Of a stretch of DNA of 41,698 bases, positions 32,628 to 41,377 are shown in pieces. The stretch comes from Eubacteriales bacterium. GTDB lineage: Bacteria; Bacillota; Clostridia; Oscillospirales; Oscillospiraceae. The position numbers and the translations under genes are program-made. Positions within the stretch are counted from its first letter, which is position 1, and each line of letters opens with the position of its first letter. The notes beneath the pieces were generated by a model. It saw nothing but the letters and a program-made list of their open reading frames with translations, searched no databases and was not told the DNA's origin. The stretch is from the NCBI GenBank assembly GCA_030539285.1, contig JAUNSH010000022.1, forward strand, positions 1 through 41,698, given 5' to 3'.

Positions 32628-33812
32628 ATGCTTAGCAAAGAAAGACAGGAACAGGCTGTAGCGCTGTGTCAGGAGCTGATCCGGCAGCAGAGCTACTCCG
32701 GACATGAGGACGGTGTCGTGAAGGTGCTCAGTGAGCACCTGAAGGCGGAGGGCTTTGATGAGGTTACCGTGGACAAGTACGGCAACATCATCGGCTGCAT
32801 TAAGGGCAGCCGCCCTGGCAAGAAGCTCCTCTTTGACGGACACATCGATACGGTGCCCGTGTCCGATGAGACGGAATGGCAGTATCCCCCCTTTGCCGCA
32901 GAGATCCACGACGGTAAGATCTACGGCCGTGGGACCAGCGACATGAAGGGCGCTGTGGCCGGTTTCGTGACAGCAGCTGCCGCCTTCGCCAAGGACACCG
33001 GCAAGGATTTCGCCGGTGAGATCTATGTCGCTGGCGTTGTCCACGAGGAGTGCTTTGAGGGTGTTGCTGCCCGGGAGATCAGCAGCTTTGTGAAGCCTGA
33101 CTACGTGGTTATTGGTGAGGCGTCCCAGCTGAATATCAAAATTGGCCAGCGGGGCCGGGGTGAGATTGTGGTGGAGACATTCGGCGTTCCCTGCCGCTCC
33201 GCCAACCCGGAAAAGGGTGTCAACGCGGTCTACATGATGGCGAAGGTTATCGAGGCCATCCGTACTCTGGTGCCGAACCATCATCCTGTTCTGGGCGACG
33301 GAATTCTGGAACTGACCGATATCAAGTCCGCTCCCTATCCCGGCGCTTCTGTAGTGCCGGAGTACTGCCGCGCGACTTATGACCGCCGCCTGCTGGTGGG
33401 AGAAACCAAGGAAAGCGTGCTGAAGCCCATTCAGGAGCTGCTGGACAAGCTGATGGCGGAGGATCCGCAACTGAAGGTGAAGGTTTCCTACGCGGTCGGC
33501 AGGGAGAAGTGCCACACCGGTGCGGAAATCACCGGCGAGCGGTTCTTCCCCGGCTGGCTGTATGATGAGAACGACGGGTTTGTTCAGGAAGTGAAGCAGG
33601 AGCTGGAGTCTATGGGCTACGGCCCCGCGATTACCCAATACAATTTCTGTACCAATGGAAGCCATTACGCCGGTGAGGCAGGCATCAAGACCTTCGGTCT
33701 CGGCCCCTCCAAGGAAAATCTGGCACATACCGTCAACGAGTATATCGAGATCGACCAGCTGGTAAAGGTCACCGATTGCTACTATGGTGTCATGAAGGCT
33801 CTGCTGAAGTAA
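32628..33812 (+). CDS. ygeY: YgeY family M20 metallohydrolase
   Basis: This 394-residue M20 zinc peptidase/deacylase (family described as putative selenium-metabolism hydrolase YgeY) has a catalytic metal His in FDGHIDTVPV. The shared metal Asp is in GRGTSDMKGA and the catalytic Glu pair in VVHEECFEG. The dimerisation insert lies between about residues 175 and 290. The M20 family hydrolyses small peptides, N-acyl amino acids or carbamoyl compounds; YgeY's own substrate is not established. Being next to dpaL it may release diaminopropionate or a related amino acid. The gap to dpaL is 38 bases, with AGGAGG before the ATG. Confidence 0.88.
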   Translation: MLSKERQEQAVALCQELIRQQSYSGHEDGVVKVLSEHLKAEGFDEVTVDKYGNIIGCIKGSRPGKKLLFDGHIDTVPVSDETEWQYPPFAAEIHDGKIYGRGTSDMKGAVAGFVTAAAAFAKDTGKDFAGEIYVAGVVHEECFEGVAAREISSFVKPDYVVIGEASQLNIKIGQRGRGEIVVETFGVPCRSANPEKGVNAVYMMAKVIEAIRTLVPNHHPVLGDGILELTDIKSAPYPGASVVPEYCRATYDRRLLVGETKESVLKPIQELLDKLMAEDPQLKVKVSYAVGREKCHTGAEITGERFFPGWLYDENDGFVQEVKQELESMGYGPAITQYNFCTNGSHYAGEAGIKTFGLGPSKENLAHTVNEYIEIDQLVKVTDCYYGVMKALLK

Positions 33813-33852
33813 TTTCGAAATAAAGAAAGAAGATAGAAAGGACGTATTTTTT

Positions 33853-35325
33853 ATGACAAGCAAACAGTTAACGGCACTGGTCATCATTTTCCTGTACATG
33901 GTCCTGACTGTGGTGGTCGGCCTGGTCTCTTCCAAACGCAAGCAGGCCAAGAAGGCACAGCAGAGCAACGACGACTTCCTGATGGCAGGCAAGTCTCTTG
34001 GCCCTCTGGTGCTGGCAGGTACTCTGTTCGCCGCCAACACCGGCGGTGCCTCCACCACCGGCATTGCTACCAATGTCTATAGCTACGGCCTGTCCGCAGC
34101 CTGGTATGTGATCGCCGCAGGCATTGGCTTCGTGCTGGTATCCTTTATCGCTCCCTACTTCCGCAAGGCTCAGGCCAGCACCGTTCCTCAGATCATCAGC
34201 AAGCGTTACGGCAAGGCCTCCCACATTTTTACCGCCTTTACCTCCATCGCCGCCCTGTTTATGGCCACCGGCGCGCAGATCATCGCTACCGCATCCATCA
34301 TTAACGTGGTCACCGGCCTGTCTTTCAAGACGGCTGCCGTAATTATCACCGTGGTGGTTATCGCTTATACCATGGTCGGCGGCTTCGCCAGCGTGGCAGC
34401 GGCAAACCTGATGCACGTTCTGTTCATCACTGTAGGCATGACCATTGCTATGTTCGTCATGGTGGGCAATGAGGCCGTTGGCGGCTTTGCTGCCCTGTTC
34501 AGCAAGGCTGCCGCTGTTACCGATGCCAACGGCGTCAACATGGATCTGCTGAGCATGACTAAGGTGGGCGTTCCCACCATTATCGGCTACATTGCCATGT
34601 ACTTCATGACCTTCCCCACCGGTCAGGAGATCGTGCAGACCTATTGCTCTGCCAAGGACGGCAAGTCTGCCAAAGTTGGTTCCGTGATCGCCGGTCTGCT
34701 GTCTGCCGTTTACGCCATTGTCCCCGCCATCATCGGTCTGGTTGCCTATGTCTGTATCGATGGCTACGCCGTCAGCGCCCAGAAGAATGCACTGGCTGAC
34801 GCTACCATGACCTTTGCCCCCGCTATTGTGGCTGGCATTGTGCTGGCAGCGGTGGTTGCAGCGACCATGAGCTCTGCCTCCGGCAACATGATCGGTACTG
34901 CCACCATGTTCACCAACGATGTGTTCCGCCCCTACATCAACGGCGGCAAGCAGGATGACAAGAAGGAAATCTGGATCTCCCGGGTGGTCATGGTTGTGGT
35001 CGGCGCAGTTGGTCTGACCGTTGCCCTCACCGCCTCCAACATCATCAGCGTGATGATGGGCGCCTTTGCCCTGCGCAGCGCCGGCCCCTTCGCCGCTTTC
35101 ATCTGCGGCCTGTTCTATAAGAACGTCACCCAGAGAGCCGGTTTTATCTCTATCGTCGCCGGTACAGTCGTTGCCGCAATCTGGATCTATGTGCTGGGCA
35201 CCCCCTGGGGGCTGAGCGCCATGGTTCCCGGCGGTATCGTGGCTCTGGTCACCATTTTCGCGATCTCTGCCATTGACCGCAAGCTGGCGTTGCCCCCGCT
35301 CCCGAGCTGGAACTGGAATAATTGA
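33853..35325 (+). CDS. Sodium:solute symporter (SSS family)
   Basis: This 490-residue polytopic membrane transporter of the SSS/PutP superfamily has about 13 hydrophobic helices. The sodium-site helix AGTLFAANTGGASTTGIATN is near residues 56-75, and FPTGQEIVQTYCSAKDGKSA is a conserved loop. Solute-binding specificity cannot be read directly. Its place in the operon suggests uptake of the amino-acid-like substrate degraded by DpaL, YgeY or the deacylase. No N-terminal signal beyond the first helix. The ATG at 33853 follows GAAAGGA. A strong hairpin follows its stop. Confidence 0.88.
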   Translation: MTSKQLTALVIIFLYMVLTVVVGLVSSKRKQAKKAQQSNDDFLMAGKSLGPLVLAGTLFAANTGGASTTGIATNVYSYGLSAAWYVIAAGIGFVLVSFIAPYFRKAQASTVPQIISKRYGKASHIFTAFTSIAALFMATGAQIIATASIINVVTGLSFKTAAVIITVVVIAYTMVGGFASVAAANLMHVLFITVGMTIAMFVMVGNEAVGGFAALFSKAAAVTDANGVNMDLLSMTKVGVPTIIGYIAMYFMTFPTGQEIVQTYCSAKDGKSAKVGSVIAGLLSAVYAIVPAIIGLVAYVCIDGYAVSAQKNALADATMTFAPAIVAGIVLAAVVAATMSSASGNMIGTATMFTNDVFRPYINGGKQDDKKEIWISRVVMVVVGAVGLTVALTASNIISVMMGAFALRSAGPFAAFICGLFYKNVTQRAGFISIVAGTVVAAIWIYVLGTPWGLSAMVPGGIVALVTIFAISAIDRKLALPPLPSWNWNN

Positions 35326-35335
35326 AGAAAACTAC

Positions 35336-35364
35336 TCCCTGTGACCTGAAAATGGTCACAGGGA
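35336..35364 (+). promoter_or_regulatory. Intercistronic hairpin
   Basis: An 11-base-pair perfect stem TCCCTGTGACC / GGTCACAGGGA with loop TGAAAAT lies between the symporter and deacylase genes. There is no T tract, so it is more likely an RNA-stability or processing element than a terminator. Confidence 0.6.
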
Positions 35365-35389
35365 ACCGGATAAAGAAAGGAATTGCCTT

Positions 35390-36994
35390 ATGAAAAAACT
35401 GATTCGCGGCGGTCTGGTGGTTGACGGCACCGGCAAGCCCGGTTACAAAGCAGACGTTCTGGTTGAAAACGACAGAATCGTAAAAATCGGCGAAATCGAT
35501 GCCGCTGGAGATATGGAAGTGACCGAAGCTGCCGGACTGGTAGTTGCCCCCGGCTTCATCGATACCCACAGCCACAGCGATTTGCAGATCTTGGTGGAGC
35601 CTGAGGTTCAGCCCAAGGTGCGGCAGGGCATCACCACGGAGGTTCTGGGTCAGGACGGCATCTCTATGGCGCCCCTGCCCAAACAGTACATCAGCCCCTG
35701 GCGGAAGAACCTGGCCGGTCTGGACGGCGACACCGACGCCATCGACTGGGGATTTGAGACCACCGAAAACTATCTGAAAATGCTGGAAACGGTCCATCCC
35801 GGCCTGAACGAATGCTATCTGGTGCCCCACGGCAACATCCGTATGGAGGCCATGGGTCTGGAGAACCGTCTGCCTAACGAGGAAGAGCTGGAGAAAATGC
35901 GCCAGATCACTCGTCGGGAGATGGAGGCCGGCGCCATTGGCCTGTCTACGGGCCTCATCTATATGCCTTGCGCTTACTCCGAGTCCAAAGAAATCATTGA
36001 AATGTGCAAGATCGTGGCGGAGTACGACGGACGCTTTGTCATCCACCAGAGAAGCGAGGCCGATACCATTCTGGATTCCATGGAGGAGGTCATCAAGATC
36101 GGCAGAGAGTCCGGTGCCAAGATCCACTATTCCCACTTTAAGGTTTGCGGCAAGAAGAACTGGGATAAGATCGAGGATGTGATCCGCCTGCTGGAACAGG
36201 CTAAGGCCGAGGGTATCGATGTGTCCTTCGATCAGTATCCCTATGTTGCCGGCAGCACTATGCTGGGTGTCATTCTGCCGCCCTGGGTGCATGACGGTGG
36301 CACGGATAAGGTGCTGGAACGTTTGGCAGACCCCGAGCTGCGCAAGAAGATGATCTACGACATTGAGCACGGCATCCCCGGCTGGGACAATTTTGTAGAG
36401 TTTGCCGGTCTGGACGGCATCTATGTCACCAGCGTCAAGAACGAGAAGAACAAGGATGCCATCGGCCTGAACCTAACCCAGTTGGGTCAGCTCCGGGGCA
36501 AGGATGCCTACAACGCTACCTTTGACCTGCTGTATGAGGAGGAGAACGCCGTGGGCATGGTGGACTTCTATGGTACTGAGGAACACGTTCAGCTGTTTAT
36601 GAAGCGTCCTGAGATGAACGCCTGCACCGATGGCCTGCTGGGCGGCAAGCCCCATCCCCGTGTGTTTGGTGCCTTCCCACGGATCTTGGGCAAGTACGTC
36701 CGGGAGGATAAGGCTCTGACTCTGGAGGAGGCTATCTACAAAATGACTAAGAAGCCTGCCACGGCCTTCAATATGACCGATCGGGGCGAACTGCGGGAAG
36801 GTGCCTACGCGGATATCACTATCTTTGATCCCAACACTGTTATCGACAAGGGCACCTTCACCGACCCCATTCAGTATCCCGAAGGCATCGTCCATGTGAT
36901 GATCAACGGCGAATTCGCGGTGAAGAACGGCGAGCATACCGGCACCCGCAGCGGCGTGGTGCTGAGAAAGAAAGGTACGGAGGTTGTCAGATAA
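35390..36994 (+). CDS. N-acyl-D-amino-acid deacylase (D-aminoacylase) family amidohydrolase
   Basis: This 534-residue protein of the amidohydrolase superfamily removes acyl groups from D-amino acids, or related N-acyl compounds. The metal motif HSHSD (FIDTHSHSDLQ) is near residue 60. Other family blocks are STGLIYMPC, the SHFKVCGKK histidine and the late CTDGLLGGKPHPR, in which Asp is the usual catalytic acid. The length is in the normal range of 480-535. A true D-aminoacylase and a dihydroorotase-like enzyme cannot be told apart from the sequence alone, but the operon argues for amino-acid release. The ATG at 35390 follows AAAGGAA. Its stop overlaps the ridA start by one base. Confidence 0.85.
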   Translation: MKKLIRGGLVVDGTGKPGYKADVLVENDRIVKIGEIDAAGDMEVTEAAGLVVAPGFIDTHSHSDLQILVEPEVQPKVRQGITTEVLGQDGISMAPLPKQYISPWRKNLAGLDGDTDAIDWGFETTENYLKMLETVHPGLNECYLVPHGNIRMEAMGLENRLPNEEELEKMRQITRREMEAGAIGLSTGLIYMPCAYSESKEIIEMCKIVAEYDGRFVIHQRSEADTILDSMEEVIKIGRESGAKIHYSHFKVCGKKNWDKIEDVIRLLEQAKAEGIDVSFDQYPYVAGSTMLGVILPPWVHDGGTDKVLERLADPELRKKMIYDIEHGIPGWDNFVEFAGLDGIYVTSVKNEKNKDAIGLNLTQLGQLRGKDAYNATFDLLYEEENAVGMVDFYGTEEHVQLFMKRPEMNACTDGLLGGKPHPRVFGAFPRILGKYVREDKALTLEEAIYKMTKKPATAFNMTDRGELREGAYADITIFDPNTVIDKGTFTDPIQYPEGIVHVMINGEFAVKNGEHTGTRSGVVLRKKGTEVVR

Positions 36995-37368
36995 TGAAAG
37001 AAATCATTGCAACGAAAAGCGCGCCCGGGGCGGTCGGACCTTATGTACAGGCAATTAAGGCAAACGGCATGGTTTACTGCTCCGGTCAGCTTGGCATTGA
37101 CCCCACCACAGGAAAAATGCCTGCAACCGTAGAAGAGCAGGCTCACTTCTCTATGAAAAACTTGGGCGCAATTCTCACAGAAGCCGGTTCCGGATATGGC
37201 AATGTGGTAAAAACCACCATTTTTCTGGCGGATATGAACGATTTTGCCAAAGTCAATGAGATTTACAAATCCTATTTTGGTACAGACTTCCCCGCACGGT
37301 CCTGCGTGCAGGTCGCCAAGCTACCCCTGGGCGGCTTGGTGGAAGTGGAGTGCATCGCAATCGCCTGA
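36994..37368 (+). CDS. ridA: RidA family reactive imine/enamine deaminase
   Basis: This 124-residue trimeric cytoplasmic enzyme hydrolyses 2-aminoacrylate and related imines to keto acids and ammonia. The N-terminus SAPGAVGPYVQAIKANGMVYCSGQL and the C-terminal PARSCVQVAKLPLGGLVEVE are family signatures, with the substrate-binding Arg in PARSCV. It starts at the A of the preceding TAA (TAATG), so translation is coupled. The role fits: DpaL produces 2-aminoacrylate, which damages PLP enzymes if not removed. It is the last gene of the operon. Confidence 0.93.
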   Translation: MKEIIATKSAPGAVGPYVQAIKANGMVYCSGQLGIDPTTGKMPATVEEQAHFSMKNLGAILTEAGSGYGNVVKTTIFLADMNDFAKVNEIYKSYFGTDFPARSCVQVAKLPLGGLVEVECIAIA

Positions 37369-37390
37369 TTCACAGATTACCTTCCATATA

Positions 37391-37424
37391 GGAAAGGCCG
37401 CCGGAACATTCCGGCGGTCTTTCC
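37391..37424. terminator. Bidirectional terminator between ridA and rpoN
   Basis: GGAAAGGCCGCCGGAA-CA-TTCCGGCGGTCTTTCC is a 16-base-pair stem with one wobble, serving the convergent ridA and rpoN transcripts. Confidence 0.85.
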
Positions 37425-37425
37425 G

Positions 37426-38736
37426 TTATTTACTATATTTCCGACGGACTCCAGCGCCGGGAATGTTCAGGTTTTCCCGATACTTGCTCACCATGCGGCG
37501 GGAGATGGAGAAACCTTCCCCGGTAAGAGCGTCACACAGAGCCTGATCGGAGAGAGGGCGACGTTTGTCCTCATTCTCAACCAGCTTGCGGATCTGGTGG
37601 CAAATTTCATCCCGCTGAGCCAGTCCCTGGGAAAAAAAGTGCTGCAGGGGAAATATACCCCAGGAACACTGCAGGTATTTTCCGCGAAGGGCGCGGCTGA
37701 CTGTGGATTCATGCACGTTCAGAAGCTCAGCGGCCTCTGCCTGTGAAAAAGCGCGAAGATTGCCGGGACCACGGAGGAAGAAGCCGCTTTGTGTCTCAAG
37801 AATGAGGTTCCCAAGGGACAGAAGCGTCTGTTTTCTCTGGACAATGCACTGCCGCACCCATTCCAGCTGATTTTACTTCTGTTCCAGGTAGGCGGCAGTT
37901 TCCGCATCGCAATCGTGAAGCATTTGTAGATAAGAACTGTTAATCTGCACTGAAAGCGGCTGCGTTTCATTTAATGTCACGTGAAAACGACCGTTTTCCT
38001 GAAACACAAGCAGCTCCGGGACGATGTAGGATACACAATTTCCATCGCTGTAGCCGGCTCCAGGGCGGGGGTTTAAGCTGCGGATGATTTCGCAAGCGTG
38101 CAGGATCTCGTTGAGAGGCCTGTGAAGTTTCCTTGCCAATACTGGAAGTTGGTTCTTTCCGAGTAAAACCAGCTCATTTTCAGCAATTTTTGCAGCGGTC
38201 TGTTCTTCGGGATAGAGCCGTTGAAGTTGGATACAAAGGCACTCACTCAAATTCCGTGCGCCGACACCATAGGGTTCCATATCTTGCAAAATTGCCAATG
38301 CGTCAGAAACTGCGTCCTCTTTGCAGTCAAGGACAAGCCGGATGTTCTCTTTGGACACGGATAGGTAGCCATTGGCATCCAGATTATAGATCATGTATAT
38401 CAGAATGCGCCGTATGTCAGGACCTAAAACCATGCCCCCAAGTTGAAACATAAGGGCGTCTGACAGAGTGCCGGTTTGTCCAGAATCCCAAACCTCCCGG
38501 GAATCCGCCTGCTCCTGCCGGTCGTAAACATAGTTTTGCTCATCTGGCTCAGATACGCTTTCCTTCACATATGCATTTGGAGTCGTTTGCTGGATAAATT
38601 CCATAAGGGGATTTTCTAATGCAAGGTCTTCGAGATAATGGCGTAATTCTGCTGTACTTAATTGGAGAACGTGAGCAGACTGAATCATCTTTTGAGATAT
38701 TGTCTGCTTGATTGCCTGATTCAACTGTACCTTCAC
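37426..38736 (-). pseudogene. rpoN: RNA polymerase sigma-54 factor with an in-frame stop
   Basis: One 437-codon frame covers a complete RpoN of normal length. Region I (activator contact) begins VKVQLNQAIKQTISQKMIQS. Core-binding and helix-turn-helix parts follow, and the C-terminal RpoN box is SRRMVSKYRE. A TAA at 37873-37875 on the minus strand interrupts it after AAYLEQK, at residue 288. The same frame continues NQLEWVRQCIVQRKQTLL without loss. Family alignments usually have a hydrophobic residue such as Leu there, and TTA to TAA is a single change. The start is GTG at 38736 with GGGGGAA upstream. As read it would lack the DNA-binding domain; a sequencing error is possible. Confidence 0.8.
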
Positions 38737-38773
38737 AACGTTCCCCCTTACACCATTATCAGAATACGTCAAT

Positions 38774-38802
38774 ATTATACCAAAAAGTACAGAATTTTAC
38801 AA
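38774..38802 (-). promoter_or_regulatory. Promoter of rpoN
   Basis: On the minus strand TTGTAA (38802-38797), a 17-base spacer and TATAAT (38779-38774) lie 37 bases upstream of the GTG start. Confidence 0.7.
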
Positions 38803-39317
38803 CCCTATATAATGCTGACAGGTTACTTGGGAGTGTTGAGAAGGACGACTGCATTCAGCTAGTAATTCGTGAGACCATAATATCATACTGGATGAATTGC
38901 TGCAGATGCAGCGTACTATTTGGGATTATCTGTTTGAAGATTGAACTGATAAGGAGAAATTCGCTATAGCTGTCGAGAGCGAAGAATAATCAATTTGAGA
39001 ATATGGAAAAGAAAAAGTTGTTCAAAAGACGCAAAATTTTGAAAATCCCGACGAAGGCGCAGACAGCGAATCAGTTGCTTGCGCTCTTTCTTTTTTCGAC
39101 ACCGCTCTGCAAAACCCGCTATCAGAAAATAGTAGATTTTGCAGAACGGTGTCGTTTTTATCGGCAGAAATCGCAAGAGTTCCGTATAAAGAATACCGTT
39201 CCTAGTTATTTCGCGCTATTACACAAAAAATCAGCAGCATTTTTAGTGAATATTCGCGCGCCTCTTTCTGAAATTTGACTTTATCTTTCAAATCTCAATT
39301 TTAAGGAGGTCTGCGCT
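38803..39317. other. Non-coding stretch with one strong hairpin
   Basis: About 515 bases without a supported gene. It contains the terminator-like hairpin listed next and a short open stretch near 38874-38945 (about 23 codons, ending LLQMQRTIWDYLFED) that might be the tail of a lost gene. A 91-codon frame at 39003-39278 has no family features and crosses the hairpin. Base composition is more AT-rich than in the flanking genes. Confidence 0.5.
39097..39159 (+). terminator. Long terminator-like hairpin
   Basis: Arms CGACACCGCTCTGCAAAA (39097-39114) and TTTTGCAGAACGGTGTCG (39137-39154) pair at 17 of 18 positions. An inner CTAT/ATAG stem follows, then TTTTT. It probably terminates a gene that has since been lost, or is the end of a mobile sequence. 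Confidence 0.6.
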
Positions 39318-39627
39318 ATGGCAGATAGGGAAAAGTATTATATGCCCAAGCTGTCCCTTCACTGCCGGAAAGGCTGTTGGAATACCGGAAAGTGACGTCG
39401 GAAAAGCACTCTTTAATGTAGCCATCCAGATAGTTCTTAAACATCCGGATCTGAGCGTCCTGAATGTCGTAGGTGGCTACGCCGATTTTGTGGAAGGTCA
39501 GACCGCTGGCTTCTGCCGAAAGCTGATCCTGATTGGCAATATCCCCGGTGGTTGTTGAGGCGCATCCGAACAGGATAGCTATTAGGCAGACCGCAGCCAG
39601 CGTACAAGCAATCAGTTTCTTCGTCAT
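39316..39627 (-). pseudogene. Truncated substrate-binding lipoprotein
   Basis: About 90 residues remain of a periplasmic-type sugar-binding protein. The signal peptide MTKKLIACTLAAVCLIAILF ends in lipobox FGC with Cys22. Then comes FHKIGVATYDIQDAQIRMFKN, typical of the first strand and helix of Peripla_BP_4 proteins. Similarity ends near SNSLSGSEG (about 39355-39365), after which the frame reads into unrelated DNA and stops at 39316. A full protein would have 320-380 residues. It begins 11 bases after the OppF-like gene, with GAGAGG as ribosome site, so it was once the last gene of that operon or was placed there by the deletion. Confidence 0.7.
39318..39395 (+). pseudogene. 5' remnant of an unidentified gene
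   Basis: An ATG at 39318 with a perfect AAGGAGGT (39303-39310) starts a 25-codon frame, MADREKYYMPKLSLHCRKGC and then WNTGK. The strong ribosome site suggests a genuine gene start. The latter part is antisense to the lipoprotein fragment, so only about the first 12 codons are probably original. The parent gene was not recognised. Confidence 0.4.
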
Positions 39628-39638
39628 AAGTTTTCCTC

Positions 39639-40592
39639 TCAAAACAGGTGACAGGCCACTTCGTGCCCTTCGCCGATGGTCTTCAGCTTCGGATGCTCAC
39701 GGCGGCACCGCTCGGTGCAGTATTCGCACCGGGGCTGGAAGGGACATCCGGGGGGAACATCCAGAGGACTGGGAATTTCACTGTCAATGCTTTCAATTTT
39801 TTTGCTGAAATCCATTTTCGTGTCAAAAATCGCCCCCAGCAGGGCCTGGGTATAAGGATGCCGGGCCTTTTCTACATCCTCACCGGGCAGAATTTCCACG
39901 ATATTGCCCAGGTACATCACGGCGATCTGGTGGGCAAAGGACTGGATGAGCCCCAGATCGTGGGCAATAAAGCCGATGGCGATATTTTTCTCCTTCTGAA
40001 GCTTGCAGACCAGCTCAATAATGGTTTTCTGCACCGACACATCCAGGGCACAGGTGGCCTCGTCCATGATGATCAGCTCCGGCTCTAGGGCGATGGCCCG
40101 GGCAATGGCGATCCGCTGCCGCTGGCCACCGGACATGCTGTGGGGGAACCGGTCGGCAAAATCTCCGGGCAGCTCCACGGCTTCCAGATACTTCCGGGCA
40201 ACGGCATCCTTTTCGCTGGACTTGATCCTGCCAAAGTTCAGCAGCGGCTCACAGATAATGTCCCGGATCTTCATTTTGGCGTTGAAGGAGCTGCCGGGAT
40301 CCTGGAATACCATCTGGATGTACTGCCGGGTCTGCCGCAGCTCTTCGCCCTTCAGCTTGGTCAGATCTTTTCCCTTGAACAGGATCTCTCCCTCGGTGGG
40401 CTTGTCCAGCCGGACGAGGAAGCGCATGAAGGTGGATTTTCCGCAGCCGGATTCGCCGATCAGCCCCAGAGTTTTGCCCCTGTAGAATTTGAGACTGACA
40501 TCATTGCAGGCGGTCAGCTCCCGTCCGCCAGAGGCAGGGAACCGCCGGGTGACGTGCTTTGCTTCCAGGATCAGGTCTTTTTCATCAAACAT
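39639..40592 (-). CDS. Oligopeptide/nickel-type ABC transporter ATPase (OppF/DppF-like)
   Basis: This 317-residue ATPase energises import of peptides or nickel complexes. Walker A is GESGCGKST, the signature MSGGQRQRIAIARA and Walker B ELIIMDEATCALDVS. The C-terminal oligo_HPY region contains CPFQPRCEYCTERC, a four-Cys motif that in this family can bind an iron-sulfur cluster. The ATG at 40592 is chosen (GGGAGGTGA upstream); a longer frame lies within the preceding gene. It overlaps the OppD-like gene by eight bases. The transported substrate is not known. Confidence 0.9.
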   Translation of the reverse strand: MFDEKDLILEAKHVTRRFPASGGRELTACNDVSLKFYRGKTLGLIGESGCGKSTFMRFLVRLDKPTEGEILFKGKDLTKLKGEELRQTRQYIQMVFQDPGSSFNAKMKIRDIICEPLLNFGRIKSSEKDAVARKYLEAVELPGDFADRFPHSMSGGQRQRIAIARAIALEPELIIMDEATCALDVSVQKTIIELVCKLQKEKNIAIGFIAHDLGLIQSFAHQIAVMYLGNIVEILPGEDVEKARHPYTQALLGAIFDTKMDFSKKIESIDSEIPSPLDVPPGCPFQPRCEYCTERCRREHPKLKTIGEGHEVACHLF

Positions 40593-41367
40593 AGCGCTCA
40601 CCTCCCACAGAAGGAACGGCATCCAGAAGCTGCTGGGCATAGCAGCTGTGCTCCCCGCCGAGAAGCTGTTCCCGGGTGCCGGAATCCGTGATCTCGCCGT
40701 TCTTCATGACAACCAAAAAATCGGACATATAGGCCGCGACACCCAGATTGTGGGTGACCATGATGATGCTGGTGCCGTATTCGTCCCTCAGCTCCATCAT
40801 CTGCCGGACGATCTGTGCCTGAGTGGTCACATCCAGCGCGGAGGTGGGTTCATCCGCCAGCAGAAGCTTCGGCTCATAGATCATGGCCATGGCAATGCCC
40901 ACCCGCTGGCGCATACCGCCGGAGAGCTGAAAGGGATAGGAGTTCATGATGTTGTCCAGGTCTGCCAGCCGCATTCGTTCCAGCATTCCGGCACCCTTTT
41001 TCCATGCTTCCTTCCGGGAAATTTTTTCGTGAGTCCGAATGTATTCCGTAAATAGGCTTCCGATTTTTTTCGTGGGATTCAGCATGGCACCGGAGTCCTG
41101 AAAGATCATGGAGATATCCGTGCCCCGGAGACTGCGCCACTGCTCAGGCGTGTTTTGCAGCAGGGAGGTTCCCTCAAACAGGATATCGCCCTCGGTGACC
41201 TTTCCGCTGCCGGGAAGCAGTCCCAGCACAGCGCGAATGACGGTCGTCTTCCCGGAGCCGGATTCTCCGACAAGGGACACGATCTGCCCCTGTTCCAGCG
41301 TCAGGCTGAAATTTTTCACAGTGGGACGATCCTGATAGCAGACCGTCATATTCTTGATTTCCAGCAT
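40585..41367 (-). CDS. Oligopeptide/nickel-type ABC transporter ATPase (OppD/DppD-like)
   Basis: This 260-residue ATPase subunit, partner of the OppF-like protein, has Walker A GESGSGKTT near residue 36, signature LSGGMRQRVGIAMA and Walker B LLLADEPTSALDVT. It is shorter than OppD (about 330) because the C-terminal oligo_HPY extension is nearly absent, as in nickel-type NikD-like subunits. The ATG at 41367 follows GAGGAGGAG; the frame upstream is a shadow of the permease gene. Stop and start overlap with the next gene. Confidence 0.9.
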   Translation of the reverse strand: MLEIKNMTVCYQDRPTVKNFSLTLEQGQIVSLVGESGSGKTTVIRAVLGLLPGSGKVTEGDILFEGTSLLQNTPEQWRSLRGTDISMIFQDSGAMLNPTKKIGSLFTEYIRTHEKISRKEAWKKGAGMLERMRLADLDNIMNSYPFQLSGGMRQRVGIAMAMIYEPKLLLADEPTSALDVTTQAQIVRQMMELRDEYGTSIIMVTHNLGVAAYMSDFLVVMKNGEITDSGTREQLLGGEHSCYAQQLLDAVPSVGGERYV

Positions 41368-41377
41368 AGGCTCCTCC

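Noticed and set aside
39003-39278. 91-codon frame starting MEKKKLFKRRKILK
   Set aside because: No ribosome site, crosses a strong terminator-like hairpin, and no family features; probably chance in AT-rich DNA.
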